A DNA stretch of 64,000 nucleotides from Ruminococcaceae bacterium KH2T8 (GTDB lineage Bacteria; Bacillota; Clostridia; Saccharofermentanales; Saccharofermentanaceae), in the NCBI GenBank assembly GCA_900111435.1, contig FOIY01000006.1, positions 124,001-188,000 on the forward strand, read 5' to 3'. The position numbers and the translations under genes are program-made. Of this stretch, positions 17,586 to 26,209 are shown in pieces. Within the stretch, counting starts at the first letter, position 1. Each line of letters starts with the position of its first letter. The notes under the pieces are model-generated. The model saw only the letters and a list, made by a program, of their open reading frames with translations, was not told the DNA's origin and searched no databases.

Positions 17586-18643
17586 AAGAGAATTATAAGG
17601 ATGTATACTCTCGAGAAATAGAAAGAATACTAGTCCATATTCCAAGACTCGAAAAAATCAAGAATTCGAATATTCTAGTTTCCGGATGTACAGGTATGTT
17701 GTGTTCTGTAGTAGTAGATATACTACTATATTTGAATTTGACTAGGAATTATTCGATTAAAGTATTTTTGGCAGCACGTAATAAGAGCAGGGTAGCTGAA
17801 CGCTTCGCTTTTTGGGGGATGGAGTACGATTTTATCGAATATGATGCCACCAAATACGAAACTATCGAAGTTAATGCAAAACTAAATTATATAATCCATG
17901 GTGCAAGTAACGCATCGCCTAAAGTTTATGTAAATGAACCCGTTGAAACTATGTTGGCCAATTCCTTAGGTACTAAGGTTTTATTAGATTTGGCCCTTGA
18001 TAATGCTGCGAGGTTTTTATATGTTTCATCGAGCGAAGTATATGGGAAAAAAGATACGAGTAATCCCTATAAAGAGACTGACTATGGCTATATTGACATT
18101 TTGAATCCGCGCTCGTGTTATCCAACTTCGAAAAGATTCGCTGAGACTTTATGTGCTTCTTATTCAGTTGAGAATAATGTGGATACAGTTATTGTACGTC
18201 CGGGACACATTTATGGTCATACGATTACTGCAACTGATGATAGAGCATCTGCTCAATTCACTAGAAGTGCTGTTCATGGAGAAGATATTATCATGAAGAG
18301 CAAAGGTTTGCAGCTGAGATCGTATTGCCATGTTTTAGATTGTGCGTCCGCTTTGCTGTGTGTGTTGATTAATGGTGAAAGAAATACAGCATATAACATT
18401 TCAAACCCAAATTCTGTAGTTACTATTAGCCAAATGGCAGAGGCTCTCTCCAAAGCCGGGGATGTTAAGATTTTGTTCGATACGCCTAGCGAGCAGGAGT
18501 CGAAGGGCTTCAATTTGATGGATAATTCTGCGTTGGATTCAAGCCGAATTACTGAACTCGGTTGGCGTGGAGAATATACCATGCAAGGTGGAGCGGATAT
18601 AACGATCGCATTATTATCTGCTTGGGATGGAGCCGACTCGTGA
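17582..18643 (+). CDS. Extended SDR (NAD-dependent epimerase/dehydratase family)
   Basis: The 353-residue protein has NILVSGCTGMLCSVVV as its dinucleotide loop, SSSEVYGKK, the catalytic Y-P-T-S-K motif near residue 180 and VRPGHIYGH. GTG 17582 overlaps the stop of the cytidylyltransferase gene, so the two are made together. It could reduce or epimerise the sugar phosphate that the cytidylyltransferase activates, or act on the nucleotide-linked product. The fold is clear, the reaction is not. Confidence 0.82.
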   Translation: MKENYKDVYSREIERILVHIPRLEKIKNSNILVSGCTGMLCSVVVDILLYLNLTRNYSIKVFLAARNKSRVAERFAFWGMEYDFIEYDATKYETIEVNAKLNYIIHGASNASPKVYVNEPVETMLANSLGTKVLLDLALDNAARFLYVSSSEVYGKKDTSNPYKETDYGYIDILNPRSCYPTSKRFAETLCASYSVENNVDTVIVRPGHIYGHTITATDDRASAQFTRSAVHGEDIIMKSKGLQLRSYCHVLDCASALLCVLINGERNTAYNISNPNSVVTISQMAEALSKAGDVKILFDTPSEQESKGFNLMDNSALDSSRITELGWRGEYTMQGGADITIALLSAWDGADS

Positions 18644-19626
18644 AAAAAGTATTGATAATGTTGGCTTGTTATAATGGCGGGAAATATATTGGCGAGCAGA
18701 TTGAGAGTATTATCGGGCAAACATATTCAGATTTTGAATTGGTTATTCAGGATGATGGATCTACTGATGAAACAATTGATATTGTGAAAGCTTACTGTGA
18801 TTCTGATAGTCGCATAACACTTCGAATTAATGATACCCAATATCATGGGGCTTTCCTGAACTTCCATATCTTGGCTAATTTGTATAAAAATGCTAATAAT
18901 TTTGATTACTACATGTTTTCAGATCAGGATGATATCTGGGATAAGAATAAGATTGAGACAATGGTTCAATTCTTAGAGAAGAATACGCAGGATGATGTTC
19001 CTTCTTTGGTTTATGCTGACATGCGTACCATTGACCAGAATAAGCAGATGATTGAATCAAGTATAGATAATGTGTGGAAGATTTCAGGCAAGAACAAATG
19101 CAGTTACTTTTTTTCTCATAAAGTATTTGGCTGTAATCTGATGATGAATGCAGCTTTGTTTAATGTTGTTCCATATATTAATCCATCAGATTTTGGTGTT
19201 CGTATTCTATCGCATGACAATCTTTATGCAAAATTCGCAGCAACATTAGGTGAAGTGTATTTCATAGATGAACAGTTGATGTCATATCGTAGACATGGTG
19301 GGAATCAGACTACTGAACAGCAATATAGAATCAGCATTAAAAGGATATTACAAAGACTCTTTGGACTACATCGATTAGCAGAAAAGCACGCATGTGCCTA
19401 CAATCAGACTATGTATGCCATAAAGTTGCTCAGAACAATTGAGTTAGATGCAGATCAGATTTCTTTTGTGAATGACATTGATTTTATTCTTAGGCATAAA
19501 GGGTTTAAATCTTTGTTTTTGATTAATCAACATAAGGTTAAATGGGGTGGGTTAGTAGAGAATACAAGCCACAAATTGATTATCTTTTTAGGGATGCATT
19601 TGAGGTTCTTGGAATTGAATGATTAA
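18640..19626 (+). CDS. GT2 family glycosyltransferase (rhamnosyltransferase-like)
   Basis: GTG 18640 overlaps the preceding TGA and follows GGAG at 18629-18632; a longer reading from 18562 would lie inside the SDR gene. Motifs are LIMLACYNGGKYIGEQIESIIGQTY, QDDGSTDETIDI and FSDQDDIWDKNKIE. The SDQDD-W pattern is frequent in rhamnosyltransferase-type GT2 enzymes, which would suit the rml genes at 50100-54653. Sugar assignment is an inference. Confidence 0.85.
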   Translation: MKKVLIMLACYNGGKYIGEQIESIIGQTYSDFELVIQDDGSTDETIDIVKAYCDSDSRITLRINDTQYHGAFLNFHILANLYKNANNFDYYMFSDQDDIWDKNKIETMVQFLEKNTQDDVPSLVYADMRTIDQNKQMIESSIDNVWKISGKNKCSYFFSHKVFGCNLMMNAALFNVVPYINPSDFGVRILSHDNLYAKFAATLGEVYFIDEQLMSYRRHGGNQTTEQQYRISIKRILQRLFGLHRLAEKHACAYNQTMYAIKLLRTIELDADQISFVNDIDFILRHKGFKSLFLINQHKVKWGGLVENTSHKLIIFLGMHLRFLELND

Positions 19627-19717
19627 CTGTTTTTATAGTGCATAGCCTAGGCAATAATCACTACAATAGGGTAAACTAATTGAATCTTTGAGTATGTAAG
19701 TGAAAGGAATGTTTATA

Positions 19718-20932
19718 GTGAGCAAGAAGAATTTGTTGTGGGTATCATATTTCGTACCATATGATAAAGTACAGCATGCAGGAGGGAAAATACACAATTT
19801 CTATCTTAAAGGGATACAAAAGACAGGCAAATACAACATAAAACTACTTACATGTGCAAAGGAAGAAGAACTAGATAGTATTGATTTGGATAAGGCTGAG
19901 ATAGAGTATCATTTATATATCAGTCGAAAAACAGAGAAATTTAAGACGTTTGTAGAGAAAGTTGACTATTGGTCGTTCTGGAGAACTAGGAGCGGTTTTA
20001 CATCAAGATATAAACGTGATTTCTTTATTAATTCATTATTAGATTTGAAAAACAGTGGATACGCTCCTGATGTTATTGTGTTGCAGTGGACTCAAGTTGT
20101 ACTTATTGAATCTGAGATTAAGAAAATATATCCACATGTGCCAGTAATATGTATAGAGGAAGATGTTTCATACCAATCTTTTTATCGGAGATATCTGCAT
20201 GAAAAGAATTTAGTGAAAAAATTCCTAAGAAAAATGGTCTATCTGCAATTGAAGAAATTGGAGCTAGAATGTCTTAGGCGCGCTGATTTAATTATATTGA
20301 ATAATTCCAAAGATAAAAAAATGCTAAATGAACAAAGCATAGATAATATTTGGGTGTGGACTCCATATTTTCAGGATTTTAGTTATAAGGAGCACCTTGG
20401 AGATCGTAATGAATTGCTGTTTTACGGTGCTATGTCCAGAGATGAGAATTGGAAGAGTGTGATATGGTTTGTAGATAATGTTTTACCTTACATAAAAAAC
20501 AAGGAGGTAAAACTAGTAGTTGTAGGTGGAAACCCGCATAAGGAATTATTGAAGATTAATAATCCGAGAGTTGAGTTAACTGGGTATGTCGATGATGTAT
20601 CAGAGTATTTTTCTCGTTCCAAATGTTTAGTTGCACCATTAGTTTTGGGTGCGGGGGTGAAAATCAAGGTTTTGGAAGCAATGTCAGCAGGGCTTCCTGT
20701 GATAACTAATAATATAGGGATAGAAGGAATCTCGGCTAAAGATAGAATTGATTATTTTCATTGTGAAACACCTGATGAGTATATCAATGTAATAAATGCT
20801 ATACTGGACGATTGTTATGATTTGCGAGAAATCTCAATGAATAGTAAAAATGTCATAAGAACAAATTATGATATTGATAAGAGCTTGGGATTATTTGACT
20901 TAGAGTTGGATAGACTTAGTGTTAAGAAATGA
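19718..20932 (+). CDS. GT4-like glycosyltransferase
   Basis: I prefer GTG 19718, nine bases behind AAAGGA; GTG 19700 and ATG 19709 are in frame too. The protein is GT-B: an N-terminal VSYFVPYDKVQHAGGKIHNFYLKG, then LLFYGAMSRDENWKSVIWFVDNVLP, VVVGGNPHKELLKI, VELTGYVDDVSEYF and LGAGVKIKVLEAMSAGLPVITNN. It is strongly AT-rich compared with the GT4 genes at 10-12 kb, as expected for the cassette. Confidence 0.82.
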   Translation: MSKKNLLWVSYFVPYDKVQHAGGKIHNFYLKGIQKTGKYNIKLLTCAKEEELDSIDLDKAEIEYHLYISRKTEKFKTFVEKVDYWSFWRTRSGFTSRYKRDFFINSLLDLKNSGYAPDVIVLQWTQVVLIESEIKKIYPHVPVICIEEDVSYQSFYRRYLHEKNLVKKFLRKMVYLQLKKLELECLRRADLIILNNSKDKKMLNEQSIDNIWVWTPYFQDFSYKEHLGDRNELLFYGAMSRDENWKSVIWFVDNVLPYIKNKEVKLVVVGGNPHKELLKINNPRVELTGYVDDVSEYFSRSKCLVAPLVLGAGVKIKVLEAMSAGLPVITNNIGIEGISAKDRIDYFHCETPDEYINVINAILDDCYDLREISMNSKNVIRTNYDIDKSLGLFDLELDRLSVKK

Positions 20933-21003
20933 ATTGATAACGTGAATTAGCATAATCATTTTGACAATATACTTTATCTATAGCGATAAATACGGAGGAA
21001 GAA

Positions 21004-22014
21004 ATGAGCAAAATTTTAACAGTCTCTATAGCTGCATATAATGTAGGAGAATATCTAGATAATACATTGAAATCATTAGTAGATGATGACTCGCTAGACA
21101 AGTTGGAGGTTTTGATAGTTAACGATGGATCAAGTGATAATACTACTTTGATTGCTCATGAATACGAAAAACGTTATCCGGGTGTTTTCTATGCAATTGA
21201 TAAAGAGAATGGTGGTTATGGATCAACTATAAATGCCGCGATAGCTAAAGCAACGGGAAAGTATTTCAAGATTCTGGATGGTGACGATTGGTATAAAACA
21301 GAGAACCTATCAGGATTCATTAGCTTTTTGGAAAAATCGGAGGCTGATATAGTAATATCGCCGTATATTCTGTTTAATGAGAGCACACAAAAGGAATCTA
21401 TTGTTGATAAGCGTGATTTGCGTGTTTCTAATCTTGACGCATACTATGCGGAAGACGGTAGTGTGTTTCGTATGCATGAAATGTGTATTCGGACTAATCT
21501 CCTACTCGAGAATAAAGTTACCATAACCGAGAATTGCTTTTATACTGACAACGAATACGTTTTTATCCCGCTTCTATATGCTAATACTGTGGATAAGTAT
21601 ATTGCACCGGTGTATGTTTATCGGGTGGGGTACGATGGACAAAGTGTGAGTTTAAGTGGAAGAAAAAAGCATTGGCAAGATGCCGCTGTTGTAGAGAAAA
21701 AACTTCTTGAGTGTTATAAAAGTCGAGAAAGTCAGCTGAGCGCTGCGTCTCGCGGTGCGTTGAGTGAATTGTTGCTTGAATTAGCAGAGTACCAGTTAAT
21801 TAATTATTGTCTTATTGATGATATTAGCCAAGGCAAAAAAGAATTAGTTGAGTTTGATGCATTTTTAAAGAATTCAGACAGCACTTTATATAAAAAGATA
21901 TCTGTAAAAAACAAAAAAGTGTGCCTTTTAAGAATAACGAATTATCTGAGCTATGGACTTGTTCGCAAAATGTTCATCAGCTATTTCTCTAAAAACCAAG
22001 CAGGATGTAGTTAA
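21004..22014 (+). CDS. GT2 family glycosyltransferase (paralogue of the gene at 13321)
   Basis: ATG 21004 follows a good GGAGG (20995-20999). GT-A motifs: VSIAAYNVGEYLDNTLKS, VNDGSSDNTTLI, DKENGGYGSTINAAIAKATGKYF and LDGDDWYKT. It resembles the GT2 at 13321 over most of its length but with AT-rich codons, so the cassette brought its own version rather than arising by recent duplication. A TTGACA at about 20961 may mark an internal promoter. Confidence 0.85.
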   Translation: MSKILTVSIAAYNVGEYLDNTLKSLVDDDSLDKLEVLIVNDGSSDNTTLIAHEYEKRYPGVFYAIDKENGGYGSTINAAIAKATGKYFKILDGDDWYKTENLSGFISFLEKSEADIVISPYILFNESTQKESIVDKRDLRVSNLDAYYAEDGSVFRMHEMCIRTNLLLENKVTITENCFYTDNEYVFIPLLYANTVDKYIAPVYVYRVGYDGQSVSLSGRKKHWQDAAVVEKKLLECYKSRESQLSAASRGALSELLLELAEYQLINYCLIDDISQGKKELVEFDAFLKNSDSTLYKKISVKNKKVCLLRITNYLSYGLVRKMFISYFSKNQAGCS

Positions 22015-22120
22015 TAGCGGGATTTGGCGGTGGGTGCAATAATGTGGGGATATGCTACTGTAGTAGCCAAAGTCTAACAATTTCAAGGTATCAGTACACT
22101 AGGAAGGGCTACATCAGTTT

Positions 22121-22833
22121 GATATTACAGAATAGATTTCGCATGGTTTATGTTTGCTCTTGCTGCATTTCAACTTCTTATGTATTTATCAGAAAGTGTC
22201 AATAAGTTGTTCTTATTGGTTTTTAGTGTGATTTTAGCGTGCTTTATAGGATACGATAAATCCATAAGTGATTATTTGTACCTTTCACGTATCGTTGTAT
22301 TTTTCCCGTATTTCTTATTAGGAACAATGGTTGATCATAGAAGCATTGTAATGTTCGTTAAGAAATATAACAAAGTGCTGTGTCCCATTTCTATAATGAT
22401 TATTGCAATATGGTTTTATCTGTGCTGTTTTAAATTGGATTATGTATATGTATATAGACATTTATTTACAGGTAGGAATCCATTTAGTGATCAAGTTATC
22501 GGTTACGGTCCTGCTGCTCGGCTTTTGTGTTACTTTATCACGGTTGTTACTGGAGCGGGAATGCTTGTAATCATTCCTAAACAAAGGCTACCGGGTATTA
22601 CAGACTTGGGAGGTCGCACTCTTAATGTATTCTTTTGGCATTGGCCACTATATTTGATAATTGATAGCTATTTTGGATTGAGTAATCTATTTGATGCATC
22701 TAAATTTGGGAAAATAATCTATTTTTCTATAGCGGTTTTTCTATCATATGTAATCTTGGCTCTAAAACCATTTGATTATCCACTCGTTGTAATTAAGCGA
22801 AGTTGTCTGAGGAAAAATCACAAATTCGAATAG
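22121..22833 (+). pseudogene. Truncated acyltransferase-3 family protein (C-terminal part only)
   Basis: From 22123 the frame reads YYRIDFAWFMFALAAFQLLMY and then several membrane helices, ending with RTLNVFFWHWPLYLIID, the typical last part of OafA/fucose-4-O-acetylase-type membrane acyltransferases. An ATG at 22150 would give 227 residues, but the first half of the family (about 150 residues, including the RxxA/H motif region) is missing, and the 135 bases before contain stops and no match to it. It lies at the right edge of the AT-rich cassette, near a probable recombination junction. Probably non-functional. Confidence 0.65.
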
Positions 22834-22875
22834 TAAGCGATATAATGTCCCGCTTTTTGTGAAATTAGTGGCAAA

Positions 22876-22996
22876 GCTAAGGATATTAAGCAAATATACT
22901 AGATTATTGCTACTGCCATAGGCATAAAGGCTCGAATTATAGACATTGAATGTGTATACTTAAAAGGATTGTAGATTCTAAGGAGTATTTTTCATG
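22876..22996 (+). repeat. Right copy of ~120-bp imperfect direct repeat, with decayed sugar-transferase 3' end
   Basis: Read in frame from 22876, the sequence gives AKDIKQIY-stop-IIATAIGIK, against ALDIKLLFKTFVTVLGMK at the end of the sugar transferase. It continues with the same promoter-like TGTGTATACTTAA (22951-22963), AAGGAG and ATG as the left copy. Here the ATG (22994) starts the Wzz-like gene. It therefore marks a join between the AT-rich cassette and older flank. Confidence 0.65.
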
Positions 22997-24343
22997 AAGC
23001 ATTACCAGCTCAAAGGTAGGGAATGCCTTTTTTACATATTAAGACAGTGGAAGAAGATCATAATCGGAGCGATCCTCATAGGATTGGCTCTCGGAGCCTT
23101 CAGAGGTTTTAAGACATACAGATCCTGGGATAAGGACACTGCCGATATCGTAGATCTTCACCGCCGCTACGATGAGTATATCGATTATTACGATCAGACG
23201 ATCGCAATGTATCAGGACGATATCGCGGATACTCAGGATTCACTTGCTGACTATAGCGCAATGCTCGGAGAAGCAGCATTCTTAAGATACGACGAAAATG
23301 CCATTGGTATTGCACAGGCTGAGCTCTACTTCAACTCTACGACGGGTGAAGCATTGTCCGATGGTACGATCGAGCTCTTCTCTAACGTACTTAACAACGA
23401 GCTCGATTGGGAAAAGGTCAAAGAAGCAGGAAATGTAGAGACGACATTTGCCGATGAACTTCTGGTAGTTACACAGTCAGAGAACTCAAATAATGTTCTG
23501 TCATTAAAGTTCTTCGCAGAAGACGATGCTACAGCTCTTGCCATGCTCAATGAGATCCTCTCACAGGCTGATGATGTCAAGGCCGAGCTTAATGCGCAGG
23601 TATGCGGATTCGATTATTCCGTAGTAGGTCTCTCTGCACACATCGGAAGAGACGAAGATTTCATCTCCATGAAGGAAGAGGTTCAGGATAAGTTTAATGA
23701 TATCCAGAATCATTTAAATTCTGTAAACCAGGCTCTCGAAGAACTCGCCGGGCCTCCGGAATTAAGAGAGATGCCTACTGCTCCCAAGATCGCATTAAGC
23801 ATCGTAAAGCACATCGTATTCGGCTGCGTAGTCGGAGTTCCCGCGATGACGGCTATATTCTATTTCTTGTTCTACCTTAACGGTATGCTCCACTCTTCCG
23901 AGGAACTGTCCTACTATTCCGATGCGATCACCATGGCATACGATGCTACGGGTAAGAGCGGATTCGCTAAGATCAACAGATTTATCGCCAAGAAGGAGAC
24001 CAGAGGAGTCCTCTATTCTCAGGAAGATGCCATCGCAAGAACGGCATCTAATATCAAGGCAAAGTATCCCGATGTTAAGAAGGTCATCTTCACAGGTGTA
24101 AGCTCCGAAGATGCTATGGAGAGCATCAAGAAGTCGCTCTCTGCAGTCAAGGATACAGGCATCACATTTAAGACTGAGAAAGATATCCTCACGGATAAGG
24201 CAGCATTTGAAAGCCTTAACGACAGCGATGCGGTAGTTATCGTAGAAAAACTTGATAAGGTAAGCACCGCACTTATAAAGAAGGAAGTTGAACAGATCAG
24301 GATCGCCGGAAAAGAAGTAGTCGGTACCCTGATTATCAGGTGA
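22994..24343 (+). CDS. Wzz-like polysaccharide chain-length protein with a degenerate C-terminal kinase-like domain
   Basis: This is a polysaccharide co-polymerase: one membrane helix near the N-terminus (IIIGAILIGLALGAF), a ~220-residue external coiled-coil region, a second helix near residue 280 (HIVFGCVVGVPAMTAIFYFLFYL). A cytoplasmic domain of about 140 residues follows. It resembles a tyrosine-kinase fold (VKKVIFTGVSSEDAMESIKKSL... DAVVIVEKLDKVSTALIKKEVEQIRIAGKEVVGTLII) but lacks a Walker A GKT. Start after AAGGAG. It probably sets polymer length with the Wzy-like protein. The helix spacing is clear; the kinase relation is inferred. Confidence 0.78.
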   Translation: MKHYQLKGRECLFYILRQWKKIIIGAILIGLALGAFRGFKTYRSWDKDTADIVDLHRRYDEYIDYYDQTIAMYQDDIADTQDSLADYSAMLGEAAFLRYDENAIGIAQAELYFNSTTGEALSDGTIELFSNVLNNELDWEKVKEAGNVETTFADELLVVTQSENSNNVLSLKFFAEDDATALAMLNEILSQADDVKAELNAQVCGFDYSVVGLSAHIGRDEDFISMKEEVQDKFNDIQNHLNSVNQALEELAGPPELREMPTAPKIALSIVKHIVFGCVVGVPAMTAIFYFLFYLNGMLHSSEELSYYSDAITMAYDATGKSGFAKINRFIAKKETRGVLYSQEDAIARTASNIKAKYPDVKKVIFTGVSSEDAMESIKKSLSAVKDTGITFKTEKDILTDKAAFESLNDSDAVVIVEKLDKVSTALIKKEVEQIRIAGKEVVGTLIIR

Positions 24344-24347
24344 TAAC

Positions 24348-25127
24348 GTGACAACCAAGATAATTGTAGCAACCCACAAAGAAGCCCTTATGCCTGCAGA
24401 TACCATGTATCTGCCTTTGCTTGTAGGCGCAGATATCAATAAAGCCGTAGAAGGCTATACTCTCGATAATACAGGAGAGAATATCTCATCTCTTAATCCC
24501 ATGTACTGTGAACTCACGGGACTATATTGGGCGTGGAAGAATCTCGATTCTGATAATATCGGACTTGTGCACTATAGAAGACTCTTTAAGGGTAAGGATG
24601 GTCAGGCGATTTCGGGAAGCGAAGTCGATACGCTCCTTAGCGGCTATAAGGTGATCCTTCCTAAAAAGAGAAGGTACTACATAGAGACGCTCTATTCTCA
24701 CTATGTTCATACGCACAATAACGAAGAGATAGATGAGACTGCAAATGTTATCGCTAAGTTCTATCCCGAATATAAGGACAGTTACGACAAGATAATGAAG
24801 CAGACTTGGGGCTATATGTTCAACATGATGGTACTCCCTAAGGAGATGCTGGATAGCTACTGCACATGGCTCTTCGATATACTCGGCAAGGTAGTCGAGA
24901 AGGTCGGAGAAGGTGACAGGAGTGCATTTGAAAAGCGCTATCCCGGAAGACTCAGTGAGCTGCTCTTCAACTGTTGGCTCGATCATCAGATCAAGACAGG
25001 AAATATCAGCAAGTCTGATATCATCGAAGTCCCGCTCCTTAATCTCGGGGATGAGAAGTTCATGAAGAAATTAATCGCCTTCCTGAAGGCTAAGTTCTTC
25101 GGCAAGAAGCAGGATAAGAGTTTTTGA
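24348..25127 (+). CDS. DUF4422 family glycosyltransferase-like protein
   Basis: The 259-residue protein carries the DUF4422 pattern: IIVATHKEALMPADTMYLPLLVGA, NISSLNPMYCELTGLYWAWKN, GLVHYRRLF and later MFNMMVLPKEMLDSYCTWLFDIL. Members are found in capsule clusters and are thought to be glycosyltransferases. GTG 24348 lies four bases after the Wzz-like stop, so co-transcription is likely. Donor and acceptor unknown. Confidence 0.83.
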   Translation: MTTKIIVATHKEALMPADTMYLPLLVGADINKAVEGYTLDNTGENISSLNPMYCELTGLYWAWKNLDSDNIGLVHYRRLFKGKDGQAISGSEVDTLLSGYKVILPKKRRYYIETLYSHYVHTHNNEEIDETANVIAKFYPEYKDSYDKIMKQTWGYMFNMMVLPKEMLDSYCTWLFDILGKVVEKVGEGDRSAFEKRYPGRLSELLFNCWLDHQIKTGNISKSDIIEVPLLNLGDEKFMKKLIAFLKAKFFGKKQDKSF

Positions 25128-25138
25128 CGGAGGATAAA

Positions 25139-26200
25139 ATGTCGACGCAGAAAAAAGAAACATCCTCGCAAAAGCCTAAGATCTCATACTTGACACTTGC
25201 AAGCGTAGTTGCAGCGATGTCCGTTATCGCTATTCATACTAACGGTTGCTTTTGGGATTTCAGCACGAACCACTACTGGTTCACGGCCAATATCCTTGAA
25301 TGCGTATTCTATTTTGCTGTTGATGTTTTCTTCATGATCACGGGTTCCACGCTCCTTGATTTCTTCGATAAGTACACACTCCGTGAGTATTTCTCCAAGA
25401 GAATCAAGAAGACGGTAATTCCTTTTGTTGCATGGACTCTGATCGGAATACTATATAGAGTAGTGATCGCTAAGAACCTTCTCTGGGCTGACGTTACCCC
25501 AAGATTCGTATTTGACGGGCTTACTAAGTTCAATATCGTCAACCTTTACTGGTTCTTCGGACCTTTGTTCTGTGTGTATCTCTCGATACCGCTCTTCGCG
25601 GCAGTGCCAAAAGAGAAGAGGAATCTCGTATATTCGTATGTAGCAGTAGCATCTCTGGTGTTTAATGTCCTGATCCCATTCATAAACGGAGTGTTCGAAA
25701 TTAACATCGCATGTCCTCTGTCAGTAACAGTAGGAAGCAGTTATCTGCTCTATATCTGTGTGGGTTATCTTCTCTCGCATAATGAGATTAATGTCAATAT
25801 TAGGATCTTTAGTTATATCCTGGCTGTCGCGGGGCTACTACTACAGATTATCGGAACCTATAAACTCTCCATCGCGGCAGGTCAGATCAACGGATTATAT
25901 AAGGGATATGTGAATATCCCCTGTTTCTTCTATGCTGTCGGAATCTTCATTGCAATACGCTATTTCTCGGCTTATGTAAAGAACGAGACTTTCTGGAAGA
26001 TAATCAACTTTATCGGAAGATATACATTCCCGATGTATCTTATGCAGTGGTTCTTCATAGATGCTGTAGGCAGGTTCACGCACATCAATACATATTCGAT
26101 GTACTACCGTCTGGGTGCTCCTATACCGATAGCGGCAGCGATAATCCTGATAACGATGGGGCTCAGGAAAATTCCTGTGCTCAGGTACATCGTGCCGTAA
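25139..26200 (+). CDS. Membrane acyltransferase (acyltransferase-3 family)
   Basis: ATG 25139 follows GGAGG at 25129-25133; the reading from TTG 25124 is rejected. About ten membrane helices with SYLTLASVVAAMSVIAIHTN at the start, where the conserved histidine sits, FAVDVFFMITGSTLLDFF, SKRIKKTVIPFVAW and FPMYLMQWFF near the end. The family usually O-acetylates sugars in the polysaccharide at the membrane. It overlaps the DUF4422 gene only in its leader, so is co-transcribed. Confidence 0.86.
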   Translation: MSTQKKETSSQKPKISYLTLASVVAAMSVIAIHTNGCFWDFSTNHYWFTANILECVFYFAVDVFFMITGSTLLDFFDKYTLREYFSKRIKKTVIPFVAWTLIGILYRVVIAKNLLWADVTPRFVFDGLTKFNIVNLYWFFGPLFCVYLSIPLFAAVPKEKRNLVYSYVAVASLVFNVLIPFINGVFEINIACPLSVTVGSSYLLYICVGYLLSHNEINVNIRIFSYILAVAGLLLQIIGTYKLSIAAGQINGLYKGYVNIPCFFYAVGIFIAIRYFSAYVKNETFWKIINFIGRYTFPMYLMQWFFIDAVGRFTHINTYSMYYRLGAPIPIAAAIILITMGLRKIPVLRYIVP

Positions 26201-26209
26201 GAGGTGGTT

